From the NCBI RefSeq assembly GCF_000204055.1, contig NW_006768798.1, positions 361,743-425,742 of the forward strand: DNA of 64,000 nucleotides, read 5' to 3'. Below the pieces are notes generated by a model. The model was not told the DNA's origin and made no database searches. It worked only from the letters and a program-made list of their open reading frames with translations. A program made the position numbers and the translations under genes. This DNA comes from Melampsora larici-populina 98AG31. Lineage: Eukaryota > Basidiomycota > Pucciniomycetes > Pucciniales > Melampsoraceae. Below, piece by piece: positions 11,174 to 23,664 of the stretch. Each line of letters begins with the position of its first letter. The first letter of the stretch is position 1.

Positions 11174-12773
11174 ATGAACCTAAATCAAGTAGTCGATACT
11201 TCTCAGATCGACGCCAACATCAACGTCGTCCTCGAGCATTTCTCCCGCTGCAGTGGGAGCGATCGCATCAGCATACATGATCTCCGCGATCAATATGCTG
11301 CGATGTTTCCACGAGATGACCTGAATTTCGTCTTCCGCTACTCAGCGGTTGCTCAGCATGCAATCAGAATGCATTGCGAACCCGGTCGCCAGACTCATGT
11401 CATAGACCTTGAGGCTCCCAACAATGCTCGAGGGATGTTAGTTTATCTCATGGAAGCGAGAATTCGAGCTCCTGCTCAAGCTCCCTATCTTCCTACCTAT
11501 CAAATTCAAAGTCATCCAAACAACACTCCCAGAGACGCCCTTATGGTTCCTCCTGATCATCGAGATCAATCACTTGACGATCCTGTTGGTCAAAACCTCC
11601 TCACTCTTGGGACTCACGTCCTCTCACCATTCATCGGAGCTGGTCAATCTCCTCCCTCAAATGATCACTTACGCGTTGAACCTGATGTTGATCGCTCACA
11701 GGCCCATGCCGATCCTAGACCTTTTCAAAACTACGTCGTCAGCGTCCCACAAGGTCCCGTTTACCCGTTCAACGCGTACATTCCCGAAGTTTTTGATGGT
11801 AGATTCTCTCCACTGGCCATTGAAGTTCACGAGATTGCCCTTTTTTATCGAAAACATATCAAGGAATCTTGTATCAATTTTATTATATCTCACAACAAAC
11901 CGGCCGATTTCCCGCCGTCCCTGGTTAGAACTCTTCTCGCGTATTCCTATGTTGATCTTCGTCAGCTCTATGCTGAACAAGCAATATACGGTACCTCACG
12001 AAATCGGCGTCTCGAGGACGCTGATGCCGCGAAAAACTTAAGCTTAACTAAGCCCCTCTCGCGCGGCTGCGTCCGCGCCCCTCGAAGAGGGGCGCGGAGT
12101 TAAGCTTACGAAAAACTGGACTTTTACCTCCTGTCCACAACAAACGCCTCTCGAGATTAGAAGCATCTCCGCTTTTCAAGACCTCATCGCTACAATCAAA
12201 TTTGCCTACATGGCCGCTTTCCACCCTGCTCTGACCTCAATTCGTAATTATTTCGATCACATCATCAACCTCACGAAATCAAGAAGGACTGATGTCACCT
12301 TCTCTAACATTGAGCGATACGACCAAGCCTGCCGTCTCGAGTTTGCTAGCCAGCCCAATTTAATCTGGGGTGACTACAAGGCTCGAGCTCTCAAAGGCTT
12401 TGAAAATAAATTCCTTTACACGCACGAACTCCCTATCTCATATCGTGACGAGAGACCATCTATAACGGAATCTTCCAGACACGGGACCCCTCAAGCTTCC
12501 ACTTCTTCATCCTTCCAGCCTAGTGAGCCCATCAAAAAGCCTAACAAGCCCATCAAGAAGCCTAGCAAGCCCAGTAAAAAACCTTACAAAAAGTCTAGCA
12601 AAAAGACTTACAAAAAGCGTCCTACGTATCATCTCGCTGAAGTGGATCAACCTTGTTTTGGTTGGAACCAGGGTAACTGTGCTCCTAAGTCTGGTGTACC
12701 TTGCAAGCGTGTACATGGAGTTTGCGATGCCCTCAACTGCTACGAAAATCATAGAGGCAGGAAAAACCATTGA
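11174..12773 (+). pseudogene. Gag-like protein with CCCH finger, interrupted
   Basis: The frame opens at ATG 11174 and would run to the stop at 12773, but a 70-bp element plus its 9-bp duplication (79 bp) at 12039-12117 shifts the frame and gives a premature stop at about 12103. Discounting those 79 bp the frame is continuous for 507 codons with no other stop. The C-terminus has a Lys/Pro-rich linker with KKPSKP-type repeats. A C-x7-C-x7-C-x3-H finger (CFGWNQGNC...CKRVH) and a C-x4-C-x3-H follow. A finger at the end of a basic protein recalls Gag of fungal tyrosine-recombinase retroelements. The GC-richer codons differ from neighbouring genes. No RT or recombinase frame follows, so it is a solo relic. 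Family assignment is inference. Confidence 0.6.
12039..12108. mobile_element. Short inverted-repeat element, 70 bp, 9-bp TSD
   Basis: Termini are TAAGCTTAAC and GTTAAGCTTA, with a GC-rich middle (GCGCGG...CCGCGC, CCCCTC/GAGGGG). Exact direct repeats CGAAAAACT at 12030-12038 and 12109-12117 are the target duplication. Nine base pairs is the size usual for Mutator-like elements; the superfamily is otherwise unproven. It interrupts the Gag-like frame. Confidence 0.85.
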
Positions 12774-15314
12774 TCCGATTGGTTCTCGTCGTTGTCTACG
12801 TGGTCTTGAGTTATATAACAATCTTTATACTCATTGCTCTCCAAATGTCGACTATTCACTTGCAGCTTCAGCCTGACCCGATCCTCGTCTCACTAGAGCC
12901 GATCTTCTCACCAACTGTCACCGGACGGCCTGATCTGTTCCTGCCAATGACGACCTTCGCTTATTCGTCAAGTTATCATCCCACCCAGACAAACATCAAT
13001 TATGTACTCCAAGTTTTTATCGCTTTCACAAGATTCCGGTCCTCTGAACTAGTTTTACTTTCTGTTTCCTGAAAAAACAAATAAAAATGTCTCTGCTGCG
13101 ATCATCCAAGCCTCTCCTACTAAGTTTCCTTCCTCTCTGTATTGTGATTTGATCGTGAAAAATCATCAGTTGATTCTCTTGTAGATCTTTTCGATGACTG
13201 TCTTTCATTGTTAAATCCCCTGTTTGTCATCAATCCTTGTTTCAAGTACGTCTTCTAACATTCATCGAATTATTCTGATTTGAAACTCATCTTTTGATTT
13301 TCCTATAGATCTTCCGATGTCAATTTTCCTTTTCTTAAAAGTGACACTTGCTTGTCCTCGAATTTTTTCTTTGTGAGTCTTCATACGCTTTAACATTTCG
13401 ATCCGCATTGACGACTCGCCAATTGGTTCAACTTCTCCTGTAGTTCTTGTCGACTGCTTAGCTTTGTTTGTCTTTTGTTCTTAACTTCCACTTCCCCATC
13501 ATATCTCTTTACTACTACCCATCAAAAATCTCTTATCATTAGCGGTTGTAAAAGGGGATTTTCACTTATCTCTTGAGAACAGCGTATCATCCCTCTCTTC
13601 CCGCTTTATTATAGTACTGTTTTTTGTCTGACTCGAATATATCTTAATTTGATCTTATCTATGCTTATCGAGTGGTGGCTGCCCCATAGAGCTCTTGCAT
13701 CTGCACCAAGACCCTTTGGATTGTGTAGCCTCCGCGTAGGTTTTGTCTGTCTTGGTTCCCAAATGCCGAAACGTAATCATCATCTAGCTGAAATTCTACC
13801 TGACCGTGTCTCTCCGTGAGTCTAGGCAAGAATTGGCCAATGGCAAGCTCTATTCCTACTTCTAGATAACAAAGCCTTGTTTTGTGGGAACAAAGAAGCG
13901 GGACAACTTTACAAAACAGCGCTGTGAACTGATTTTTGGGGAAAAGAAATTCTTTTACAAGCAAAATGGCTTCTTCAACTACATTTACACATAGAGTGAA
14001 GGTTGATTTATGTAGAGCCCAGGAAGATAAATTGTAACTCTGAGTTGATGAAAGACTTTATTTATTGAAAATAAAGAGAAGAAAGACACAAGGAATACAT
14101 CTGGAATCAAGTAAACAAGAAAGATATCAATAAAAAAGAGATTTTACAATATGTATACCAAAGAAATCATCATGACTAAGATTAAGAAGAACAAATTCAA
14201 ATAACACGAGTTAAGAAACTGAACTAAAAGATAAAAACAACCAAGCCTCGATAACCTCAAGATATCTTTTTCACCTCCATCAATAAAACCCAAGGAAGTC
14301 AAAACTCAGACCAGGATTCTGTTTTAAAGGTTAGGTAAATGTTTGATAAGTAATTTCGAATCTTTAAATTTTAAATATGAAGGTTGATAAAGATAAATCA
14401 AAGGAGGTAAGATGGGTAAAGGAAATTTATCTAAATGAAAATGAAGTTGATCATAATTTGAATTGATTGTTTTTGTTAAATTCAAAGAAGTTGGAGGGTT
14501 TAATTTTCTACGTGTCATGTTGATTTATCTTTAAAGAAATGTAATGTGGAGTTCTTGATTTGTTTCAATAGGGAGAAGTCAATTGAAGGGGCTTCTTTGT
14601 GTGCAAAAAAGATAAAAAAAAACAGTCGATCTTGAACTTTTTTTGATGGCGATAATCGATCGGTTCTCTTTTGAAAATCCAATCGTCACTTCCCGATCGG
14701 TTCTTTCTTTTTCTTTCGATCTTGAAGTTTCGTATCACTTCAGAATTGATCGTAGTAAGAGTATTCTTCTGATATAATAAAATATGTGAGAGAAGAGCAA
14801 AAGTAAAAATTAAATATATAGATTGGTGTGTAAAAGGGTTAAAGAAAATGTGAGAAATTTGAATGAAACTCAAAACTTTTACGCGTGTAAATCAAAGGTG
14901 AGGGTGGTTTGTAAAGGAAATTTAAACTTACTTAAAAGTGTCAAGGGATTTGAGATCTAAATCTCTAGATCTGATATCGATCTTCATTCAAGAAATAAGA
15001 AACTTGAAATGAAGTTCAATTAAAAAGAAGAAGAAGGAAAAAAAAGAAAACCAGAAAATTGAAAATGTGATGATTTTGAATGAAAAGATAAGATTCAACC
15101 TAAAAGGATATCATCAATCAATTGGGGAGAGGAAGAGAGAGAAACAAGAAGCAGAATCCAGATGACGAGAAGGAAAGATGATTGAAAGATCTGATCGGTT
15201 CTTCAAAGTTCATCATCGAAAAGAAAATTGAACGAAATCCAAGAAAATTAAATCGATCGATTGGAAGTGAGCTTGTAAAAGAAGGATAAACCGATTTAGA
15301 ACCATCCAAAGCAA
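12774..15314. other. Intergenic, AT-rich, no gene supported
   Basis: The minus frame 13964-13665 (100 codons, with FLPRLTERHGQVEFQLDD) is the only stretch with protein-like composition; I cannot name it and it has no partner exons. The rest, especially 14.0-15.3 kb, is AT-rich and shows nothing. Confidence 0.5.
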
Positions 15315-15799
15315 ATGATGTGTTGGATGTTAAATCAATTGATAAATTATACTAAATTTTTAGATAAAAAATCAAATCAACAACAACCACAACAAGCTCA
15401 TCTTCATCATCATCAAGAAAGCTTAGAAGATCATGCTAAATGGAAACTTGAACTTGATGAATTGAATTCCAACACATCTTTCGATGAAATGCTCAAAAGT
15501 GATATAACCATCAAACTTAAAGCAAGTGTAGGTCTTTTAAAACCTTCATGAAAACATCAACTTTTCAACTGATTTTATTTTAACATTCTTTTTGCTTCTT
15601 CTTTACAAAGCCAAGTGTAGTCATCAAAACACAATCTGAATTAAGTTTATCAAATGAAAATGAAAACCTTTCAAATGATCAACAAGTTTCTTCTGATACA
15701 ATCACCATCATTAGAAGTATTAAAACTTCAAATCAATTTCATCAATCTCCTTCTGACCTTTTAAAATCAATCAATCCAGATCAACTTGAATGTATCTAG
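15315..15799 (+). CDS. Small protein of unknown function
   Basis: Two exons, 15315-15527 and 15611-15799, join in phase 0 across a GT-AG intron into 134 codons. The N-terminal 15 residues (MMCWMLNQLINYTKF) are mildly hydrophobic. A Gln/His-rich stretch (QQQPQQAHLHHHQ) and an acidic segment (LELDELNSNTSFDEML) follow. The second exon is Ser/Asn-rich and ends DQLECI. No domain is recognised. The matched splice junction and full-length frame support a gene, but it could be the 3' part of a larger one. Confidence 0.5.
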
Positions 15800-16904
15800 T
15801 GTATATAAGATTTTTTCCTTTCATCTTTTTGTTTTGCAAAACAAAAGCAGAGTTCTTTTGACTTTTTGTACATCTTAGCATTATTTATATTCTTTTAAAA
15901 TGTCTTTTCTGAGTAAGATGTTCTATGAAATCCCATCTGTTTTTTTCTCATTGAAAATTGAAGTATCTGTCTTCATTGATGTTTTTGGTCAACTATTTAC
16001 ATCTATACATTTGTTTATAAGTTCCACCTCATTTTTCAAAATCAATGCTTTTTTTGTCTTCTTTTCACCTCTTCATGGCAAATTCTCTTACATTGACAAT
16101 CATTGAATAAAATGTACTTGTCAAGTTTAAATGCTTTTTCAAAGACATACAATAGCTTTGGTTTTTTGCCAAAGTGATCATCAGCTTATGAAAGAATATA
16201 CAGCCATTAAAGGATTAAACGGCAGAATTCTTTGTCTGTGTGATGCACCCGAAGTAAAATCTGAGAGCCCAAAACTAGATTAAACCTGGTTTTGGACACA
16301 ATTCAACAATGTCTTGTGGGAGACCTGTCACTTTTGATTGGATTTAACAGGTTTTATACTTTTGTATTAAATCTCAGTGCAACACAAATTTGTATATTTA
16401 TGCCTTTTATATGTTTAGTAGCCGTAATCTAAATGATATTAAGAATCAAAATGAAAGAAATCTGATTGATTTCTTTGTTTTCTTTTGGTTTCTGAACAGC
16501 TTTTTATTAACTCAGAAATCCTTCAAGGCTTTCTCAGGAGCAGATAGACTCTCTTAAGTTTTTGCATACACAATCAGACAAGCTCACCAGATCATTGGTG
16601 TACAACATTACTGTGTGTCAGAGTGTATACCAACCAATAAAGGAGTTATCAAATTGCTTCAAGTTCAAGAGAACAAAGGATGGAAAGGGTTTGTATTGTG
16701 CAAAGAGTGTTGCATCAGTGAAAAGTCCCTCATTAATTTGTCTTAAGTAGGGATTCAATCAAGTTACTTCAACACTCAGACTGATGTATGGCACACCACA
16801 GTATGGCTCCACCCAGCTGGCTCACCTAGTTTCAGTGTGCCATAAATGCCTGATGATACTGTTGTGTCTTAGTGCATCATGGGCCAGAATTGAATGGTCA
16901 GTAA

Positions 16905-17049
16905 GGGTGTGTTCACTTAAGCAATTTCTGGTGAGAAATCACATTCTGCAAAATTTAAAGTGTCTATTTGGTTGTGCATGTTTCATTTTTGCATTAAGAA
17001 ATTTACAGAATGTGATTTCTGGTCAGAAGTTCTTTAAGTGAATGTGCCC
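16905..17049. mobile_element. PIF/Harbinger (Tourist)-like MITE, 145 bp
   Basis: Long inverted repeats begin GGGTGTGTTCACTTAA on the left and, read inwards from the right end, GGGCACATTCACTTAA; a second paired block is AGAAATCACATTCTG. The flanks are TAA on both sides (16902-16904, 17050-17052). A 3-bp TWA duplication with a GGG terminus is diagnostic of PIF/Harbinger elements. No coding content. Confidence 0.85.
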
Positions 17050-18829
17050 TAAGTATTGATAACAAATCCAATGTTTCCAAATATGATATCCGGTCTTTGA
17101 TGAGATTTACCTTCCCATTTGATTTGTATCTTAAAGCACCCTCAGAATATAATGATTGGTGCTTGAATGTTGTAAGAATTCTTAGAATGAGGTATGTTAA
17201 GGACACTTTAAGTTTATGAGATTTCTTTTTGCCACAGGTGTACTAGTACTATAGTGTTTTTAGCAAATAGTTATACTTGTGGTCAAGTTCTCCAACTCCC
17301 AAAGCTACTGAATTGAAATCCATTTTCATCATTGAAAAAAAAAGTTCATGATACTTCATGAATTGAGTTTGGATGTGATGACTTGAGAGACTGATGGTTC
17401 TCCTTGTACCTGCATTTTGGGCCTTGTTGGAGCCATTTTTACTTATATGTTTTTCTTTTCAAAAAATGGGAGGTCGTACAGATAGCATCTGAGATCTTGT
17501 GATTACTAACACCACAATGTTCTGAGATCTATTACCTACTGAGAGCCTTGAATGATCCTGTGAATTATGAAGGCCTTTCATATTGAATAAGGATGAGCCT
17601 CAAGAGTGACAAATCTACCTTCCAAAGGAGCTGCAAAGGAATGTGCCTTGGCTGAGCGTCATATTTGAGGTCAATTCTTTTCCCCTTTTCCTGCAGACAA
17701 CATTTAGATGAATGGAGGCAGATGTGTGTATTTTAAATGGTCTTGGGGTAATGAAGAACAGATGTCCTCAAATCCAACAATGTTTGACCCACTTGATGAC
17801 TTGAACCATAGACTAGACTTACAAGTTCAACCTGAATATGCAAAGTCTGCAAATCTTCACAATTTGTCATGTTCTTGGTAGAACATCAATTTTTCCACAG
17901 TTATAGGTTTTCAACAAGTACCTTGACATTGTTCTTTGCCAAAATTGCTTTGTTGTTTGACAGGCCTACCAGTAGGAGCATTTCAATTTCCAGGGTATCA
18001 TGACAATGTTCCTGACATTAAATTTCAGGATATCTCTTGTTGTCTATGTTGGATGTCATCAAAGGCTGGGAAGTTGACAAAAAAGGCTCAAATGACTACC
18101 CCTCCTTCAATACACTGTACTTGACATCTTGAGGAATCCGGAGTGGTGCCAAGATTATGAGATTGATGGCTCTCTTTGTATATCTTGTGGGACCAATCTG
18201 GTTTGTTTTCCATACAAATTCTCAAGAGGAAATCTCTCTGTTTGTCAATTTTTGATCAAGATCTGTCAAGTGGTCATCATAAAAGGGAAAAAGTTCTGAT
18301 TGGTTGAAAATTGAAGAGATATAGAACAGAGGTTGTTGATGTAAAGGTTTTGACACCCTTCCCAAGATCTTGAAAGGTTGAGGGTCAAGGGCGAAGTGAT
18401 ATTTGTGCTTTCTTTTGCCGACTTCCCATTCTATGATGAGATCAAACATTTTCATAGAACCTTGCTCGAATGTTTCAGTTATCATCAGTAGTGCCATGAA
18501 AGAAGAAAAAATGTGCTCGCTGTCCCCTCTTGCGCACGGTGAAATGTAAGAAAAGCCACCGTTCGGGTCTCGGGATATGTATGTAACTCAGGATTCTTTC
18601 TCTTTTCTTTTGTGGGGCAGATCTCATCAATCCAGCTTATTGCATGTGTTCCCAAAGCCTGAGACGGTACTCAGAAGTCCATTTCTCAGGGGAAGGATAA
18701 GTAGCAGGATTTGTGTAATGTAACATGTTACACACCCGGTTAGGTTTGAGAACATACAGGAGTGTGGGACACGTTGAGGGAACTGGGAAATAGACACGGA
18801 AAGATTTTCACTTCTTTACCGTTCGAGTA

Positions 18830-20033
18830 CACCAGGGGGTAATGGTCCTCGGCCTCGGCCGGTTCCTGTGACGATTTCAAAGGTTTCGTCACAAGAACCG
18901 CCCAGGAAGGTGTGGAACCGGTTTCGCCGAAACCGTTTCGGACACCATTCCACCACCGCTTCTTGAACGAGCTGCATGTCAGCAACCGTTTGAGAACGGC
19001 TGCTGAGGCGGTGGTGAAGCGGTTTGTTCAAGAACTGTCAATATATGAACAGTGACCGTATGAAAACGGTCACGGATGAAAGTTATGTTTCAAAAAGACA
19101 ACTCACCTCAACTCACACTGATTGATTGTGCCACCGATAAGGTCACAATCAATCTGAATCACCATGTGTTGAACAAAGCACTACCTTTAAAAAGGCATTG
19201 TCCTTCACAAGCAGCACGTGCAAAAACATCTACATACTCAGATTTTATAATTGTACTTGTGTTGTGATCCGCTTGATCTTGTATCCTTTTAATACTAAGA
19301 TGTTGGTATATGAACTTCTTTCAAAAACAAACCAAAAACATGTTGTCCTTGCTCATATTGATTTCTTCAATCTTCAAGTTTTGTTCTTCACATAAGAAAA
19401 CATTTTTCGTGTGAGTTATACAATTACCTACTTCGTTGACTGATCAAACTCGGTTATCAAACTCAGGATCGAATCCTTGTTTTGTGTACCTCATCCTACC
19501 TTTACTTTCCCCCAAAAAAGATTCCTTATCTTTCTCTCTAAAAATTCTGATTTGGTTTACCAATTACTCAATTTCTATTCCCCATTTTTTAAAGTCCTCA
19601 TCCAATTCCTACCCCTTTCACCTTTCTTGTTTTTTTGAATCTAAGTTTTATGAATTGGTTGACAATTTGAAATCATATTGATTCGACACAAGGGGATCTG
19701 GCAGTGTGGTCCCTATGGTGCAGAGGTGGAAGGCTCGGGGATGCTCTGCGCTCATTGGTTTTGAGCCTGTGTCCAAGTCTCCCTTTTTGCAAATTCTACG
19801 CCGTACCCTCAGAACGTTCCAGGAACGTTCCAGAACGTTCCAGGCCTCGTTCCAGGGACTGTGTTCAGGGGTCACCGAGGCGGTTTGCTTGCACCGCCAA
19901 AAACAGTGATGGGAACCGTGTTTGTGCGGTCCCATCTGAAATCGTCTCAGAAACGACGCAAATAGTTTAAAACCGTGACGGCAGGAAAACGGGTTCGAAA
20001 ACCGTTTTCTTGCCGTAGGTTTACCCCCTGGTG
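18830..20033. mobile_element. 1.2-kb TIR element with terminal hairpin chains
   Basis: Both ends carry the inverted repeat CACCAGGGGGTAA, flanked by TA (18828-18829, 20034-20035). Inside each end lies a series of unrelated short hairpins. Left: 18861-18899 (14-bp arms), 18909-18946, 18951-19016 with a nested hairpin at 18980-19005, and 19052-19073. Right: 19879-19898, 19908-19936 and 19978-20016 (15-bp arms). The middle is AT-rich and non-coding. This is a non-autonomous DNA transposon by structure; the superfamily is unknown to me. Confidence 0.7.
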
Positions 20034-20999
20034 TACCACTCGCTATTTCCCTAGTCTCTCACTCCACATCTCCGCTTTCTCTCTATCCGCTACTTCTCGG
20101 TACCAAATCTATTAGACTCTCTAAGAGCTTCTAAGCTCCTAAAAATTTTTTGACTCCCACCCACCAGCCCGGTGCTGAGAAGCCCGAGTCTCCTGAGTTC
20201 TGGTCTCGCCGCTGAGGAGTAAATGGTCAAGGGTTATACCCTAGACCCTATATTTCCTCGGGGGGCCCCCCCACACCACACATAGTATTCGCCAGTTTAG
20301 CCGTATTTGGATAAACAATCGTCTACTGTGGTAGACCAGTCCTTTACGAGATAAAGGTTTCTTTCATCGTGCTAACTAAAAAGGGGCACTTAAGGAACTA
20401 TTGGATTATTGATAAGTTCCTAAAATAAAAGAAGTCCTAATAGTACCCGTACCCGAGAGAAATGGATGGGCCAATTTATGTGTCATGGCTATCTTCCCAA
20501 GCCAAAACCAAACCAAGTCCTTTGTTGAAACCAGATTCTTTACAAGTGTGATGTGAAGAAAGAATAAAGAATGTTGAGTTAAGAAGATGTTTAATCAATC
20601 TAAATTGAAGATTACCACTCAAACATCCACCAAGACGTGGACGGTCCAGACCTACATAGAGATGTGGACTATGCTACTGCAGCTTATAGATCTACACGAC
20701 TTGTTTCCCTTTGAGAGATGTTGCTCTAACGTGTTTGGTATTGGAAAGGGAAACCAAATTAGATAAATGTCGAAGGGAGAGTTGTTATAGTGAGGTTGAA
20801 GTGGTTCGATAATTCAAATTCGTCGAATCAACCGTCACCCCAACCAAACACAAAGTAATCAGCAAACTACATAAAACCCCTTCGAAACCAACTAGAACGA
20901 CCCTGACTCTTGAAAATACTTCACTTTCTACACATTCTCCATTTGATTCACTTCTCAGAAACTCATTCAAAGACTTCATCACAAGTCGATCACAAAATC

Positions 21000-22022
21000 A
21001 TGGTCAAGCCTTCACTTCTTAACCCAAGATGCGCTCGTTGTCCTTCAAACCAAGATCTCAAATCATGCACTGGTTGTAAAGTTCAACAATATTGTAGTGA
21101 AACACATCAAAGAGAAGATTGGACGAATCACAAAAAAGATTGTAAATCGATCAAGAAATCAAGAATGAGATTAGAAGAAGCCATTCAAGAACATCCAAAC
21201 GATCCATCCTTCAATACTGCACCTTTATCATTACGTTCAACTTATATTACCTATAGATCTAATCTTATAGATAGTTTAATGAAGATTCACACCAAAGATT
21301 CGGTTTCTGAAGCATTAGAACATGGAATGATCATTGTGAAATCTTCTACCGGTATAATTGGTTTAGATCCGGTTGAAACTATTGAAACAAGAGATTTAGT
21401 ACCATTCTTAATGATCAGATTAGAACAAGATCAAGAAGCTTACGATTATGTTAGAGGTAGAATTAATATGCAAGTAGATCCTTCTTCTCCTTTTAGTCGA
21501 TTGTTTGCTCATCAATCAATGGGACCTAAAGTTTCGACTTATGATGTATTCGAATCAGTTGATCAACTTTGTTCGATGCCTTTGATTTCTAGTTTAGTGG
21601 CTGGAGTTTTATTAAAAGTGAAATTTTTAATCGATTTAACAAATTTAAAACTTATTCAAGATTTAAATCAAAAAATACCACAAGAAATTATAGATCGAAT
21701 CAAATTTACTTCACTTAAATCTCAATTGATTTTTCAAAAGAAGAAATTGATTTTAAAAGATAATTGGGATTTAGAAATCAAATTGATGATCAAACATATT
21801 AAGCAACTTAAAAAAGAAATTGATTTAATTAATCCTAAATTTTTTGTTGAATTCTTTGATATTAAGAAAGGTGAATCAATTCAAGATTGGTTACCACCAC
21901 ATAAATGTAGATGTGGACCTAATCAAGATATAGATGAACAAATGCAATTGGTTTTTAGGTATTCTTGTGATGCTTGGAAAGGGGTTGAAGGAGCTGTTGA
22001 AGTTATGAAAAATTTCTTATAA
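21000..22022 (+). CDS. MYND-type zinc finger protein
   Basis: Uninterrupted 340-residue frame from ATG at 21000, chosen because the finger lies about ten residues in and the upstream extension has no ATG. Residues 12-50 form the MYND finger: CARC, then C-x2-C (CTGC), YC, and HQREDWTNHKKDC. The position usually held by the sixth ligand cysteine is His (CSETHQ), which still can bind zinc. The remaining 290 residues are Lys/Ile-rich and mainly helical in character, with a late CRCGPNQD and no SET domain. MYND fingers usually bind proline-containing peptides, so a protein-interaction role is likely; the partner is unknown. The lack of introns is unusual beside the other genes here. Confidence 0.8.
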   Translation: MVKPSLLNPRCARCPSNQDLKSCTGCKVQQYCSETHQREDWTNHKKDCKSIKKSRMRLEEAIQEHPNDPSFNTAPLSLRSTYITYRSNLIDSLMKIHTKDSVSEALEHGMIIVKSSTGIIGLDPVETIETRDLVPFLMIRLEQDQEAYDYVRGRINMQVDPSSPFSRLFAHQSMGPKVSTYDVFESVDQLCSMPLISSLVAGVLLKVKFLIDLTNLKLIQDLNQKIPQEIIDRIKFTSLKSQLIFQKKKLILKDNWDLEIKLMIKHIKQLKKEIDLINPKFFVEFFDIKKGESIQDWLPPHKCRCGPNQDIDEQMQLVFRYSCDAWKGVEGAVEVMKNFL

Positions 22023-22554
22023 ACAACAGAATACATCAAGATTTGGTGAAAAAGATTCTTGTGAGTCATCTTTTTCATTTCATTATTCATCAGATTTGAA
22101 TCAGAGGTTCATGTAAAATAATTTTTTATGTGTTATATCCAGATCTCTAGTTTCTCAGAAACAGGTCCTTTTAAAATCACTCGACTCATTTTTCTCAATT
22201 ATCACTCAAACTTTTTCTATTCACTTCAACAACCTCTGTTTTTTTATGATGTCCTGCTCATTCATCATTTCATCAAATCAATCAATCACTCTTTCTCTTA
22301 TCAACATATCTTTCTCTCAACAAAAAACCTGATTCCATTACATACCTGTACTTGTTCTTTTCTATTTTTCTTCTTTTTGATGCGTTGTTGTTGTAGCCTG
22401 AAAATGATTTTGATTAAAATCTAAAAAAAATTGATGGTATGTTGTTCTTACTAAAAAATCCTTTTCTTTGTGTGATTGTAAAGATTTCAAGAATAAAATC
22501 AATCTCAAACGTCTTTTGGAACGCTAACTGTTTCATAAAGGGATGGTTGTTGAG

Positions 22555-22622
22555 AGAACCAGTGCAGAAGCTGGTTCTGAAGCCCACAAGGCTTAAGGAG
22601 GTAGGTGACCCTTCAAGGGCAC
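22555..22622. repeat. Chain of three hairpins
   Basis: AGAACCAG/CTGGTTCT (22555-22562 with 22571-22578), AAGCC/GGCTT (22580-22594) and GTG-CCCT/AGGG-CAC (22605-22622) follow one another with almost no spacing. The pattern matches the chains at 18.8, 20.0, 24.2, 59.8 and 63.5 kb. Confidence 0.5.
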
Positions 22623-23040
22623 TGAATAATTTTTTCCAGAGTGTCTTTCCAATATTCTCAAATCCATGTTGGTCTCAATACTTTCAAGCTTTCTCAGACT
22701 CCTTATTTTTGGGTGGAAATATCAACTTGGTACTTACAGATATCAAACTGACCAACTCAAATGATGCTAGGCCAAAGCTTTTGTAAAATTAAAACATCCA
22801 AACAAACCATCACCCTCTCTGACTCACTTATCAAAAGAACATACACTGAAGAGTGGTGAAGAAGGGAGGAAGAAATAGTTTATAGAAAGGAACCCCAGAG
22901 AGCTTCAGGAACTGATGTCCAAAATAACCAAGATATGATAATCTATTAAGAACCAAAGATATAATGAATGAATACTCTCTTTCTTTCCCTGAAAGGTAGG
23001 ACAATTGAGATTTTATCAAGAATCCATAATTATTTTGAGA

Positions 23041-23664
23041 AGCTGGTAATTTCATAGAAACATGGCCTCAAACATATATACGAAATGCTTCCAAAGACCA
23101 ATGCTCAGCAAATTGAATTAATTTTAGTGAAGCACCTGATTGTGCTAAAGTTGTAGCACCACCAGACCTGAGAGAACTCCCAGGAAATGGTTTATTGAAT
23201 GAGGTGTGAAAACATGATAAAAACCATGATCTAGTTGGAGAAAGACCCTCAGCAATTACAAACAGTTTTGAGAATGAAAGAAAAACTAGGCCTCTGGAGT
23301 GAAGATATGATTCCATCAGTCCCATGGACAAGCAGATAGATTTTTGAAATGTTGAACAATGAATGGTACACTGGTTAAACCAGAATCACTTTGAGTACGG
23401 AATATGGTATTGAATAAATTTAAAACATGAAGAAAATTGGAATGATAATGAATGCATAACCTTTCTTGAGTCATAAAGCTTTGGTGAAACCGGAATTGTG
23501 ATTTCCCCTAAACAGTGTAAACCTCCAAACCCAACGCTAAGCAACACTAAGAACAGTCTGTTGTTGTGAGAAACACCGTTACCAGAATTGGACACTGCAA
23601 ATTCAATTTGACCAACAGTCATGAACAGCTCCTTTATTTTGTCTGGCTTTGAATAATGTTTCAT
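23041..23664 (-). pseudogene. Tyrosine recombinase remnant (mobile element)
   Basis: Two consecutive minus frames (23664-23386 and 23331-23068, broken by a frameshift) read like the C-terminal catalytic half of a tyrosine recombinase of fungal Crypton or DIRS elements: GFGGLHCLGEI, HIPYSK, PTRSWF, then SLRSGGATTLAQSG and AFRIYV. Compared with the intact recombinase at 25.2 kb, the box-I Arg is Cys (HCLGE against ARLGE) and the box-II His is Ser (GSSLR against GHSFR), while the second Arg and the Tyr remain. It should be inactive. The frame at 23910-23695 may be a more decayed N-terminal part. Confidence 0.65.

Larger units (their letters stand above)
15800..20999. other. Transposon-rich interval without host genes
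   Basis: I recognise no coding exon here. Contents are a Harbinger-like MITE (16905-17049) and a 1.2-kb TIR element with hairpin chains (18830-20033). A GC-rich piece at 20.05-20.30 kb with many short CTC/GAG repeats may be old retroelement sequence. The remaining 15.8-18.8 kb is AT-rich and featureless to me. Confidence 0.55.

Noticed and set aside
11574..12041. Second plus frame overlapping the Gag-like gene
   Set aside because: Shifted frame without start context; the 11174 frame continues across the insertion and has the zinc finger.
19648..19970. Overlapping frames on both strands around 19.65-19.97 kb
   Set aside because: They fall within the hairpin-rich right end of the TIR element; low complexity (GGAACGTTCC repeats) explains them.
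20040..20300. LTR of a Ty1/Ty3 element
   Set aside because: CTC/GAG-rich sequence resembles that at 24.7-25.0 kb, but no matching pair, primer-binding site or polypurine tract was found.
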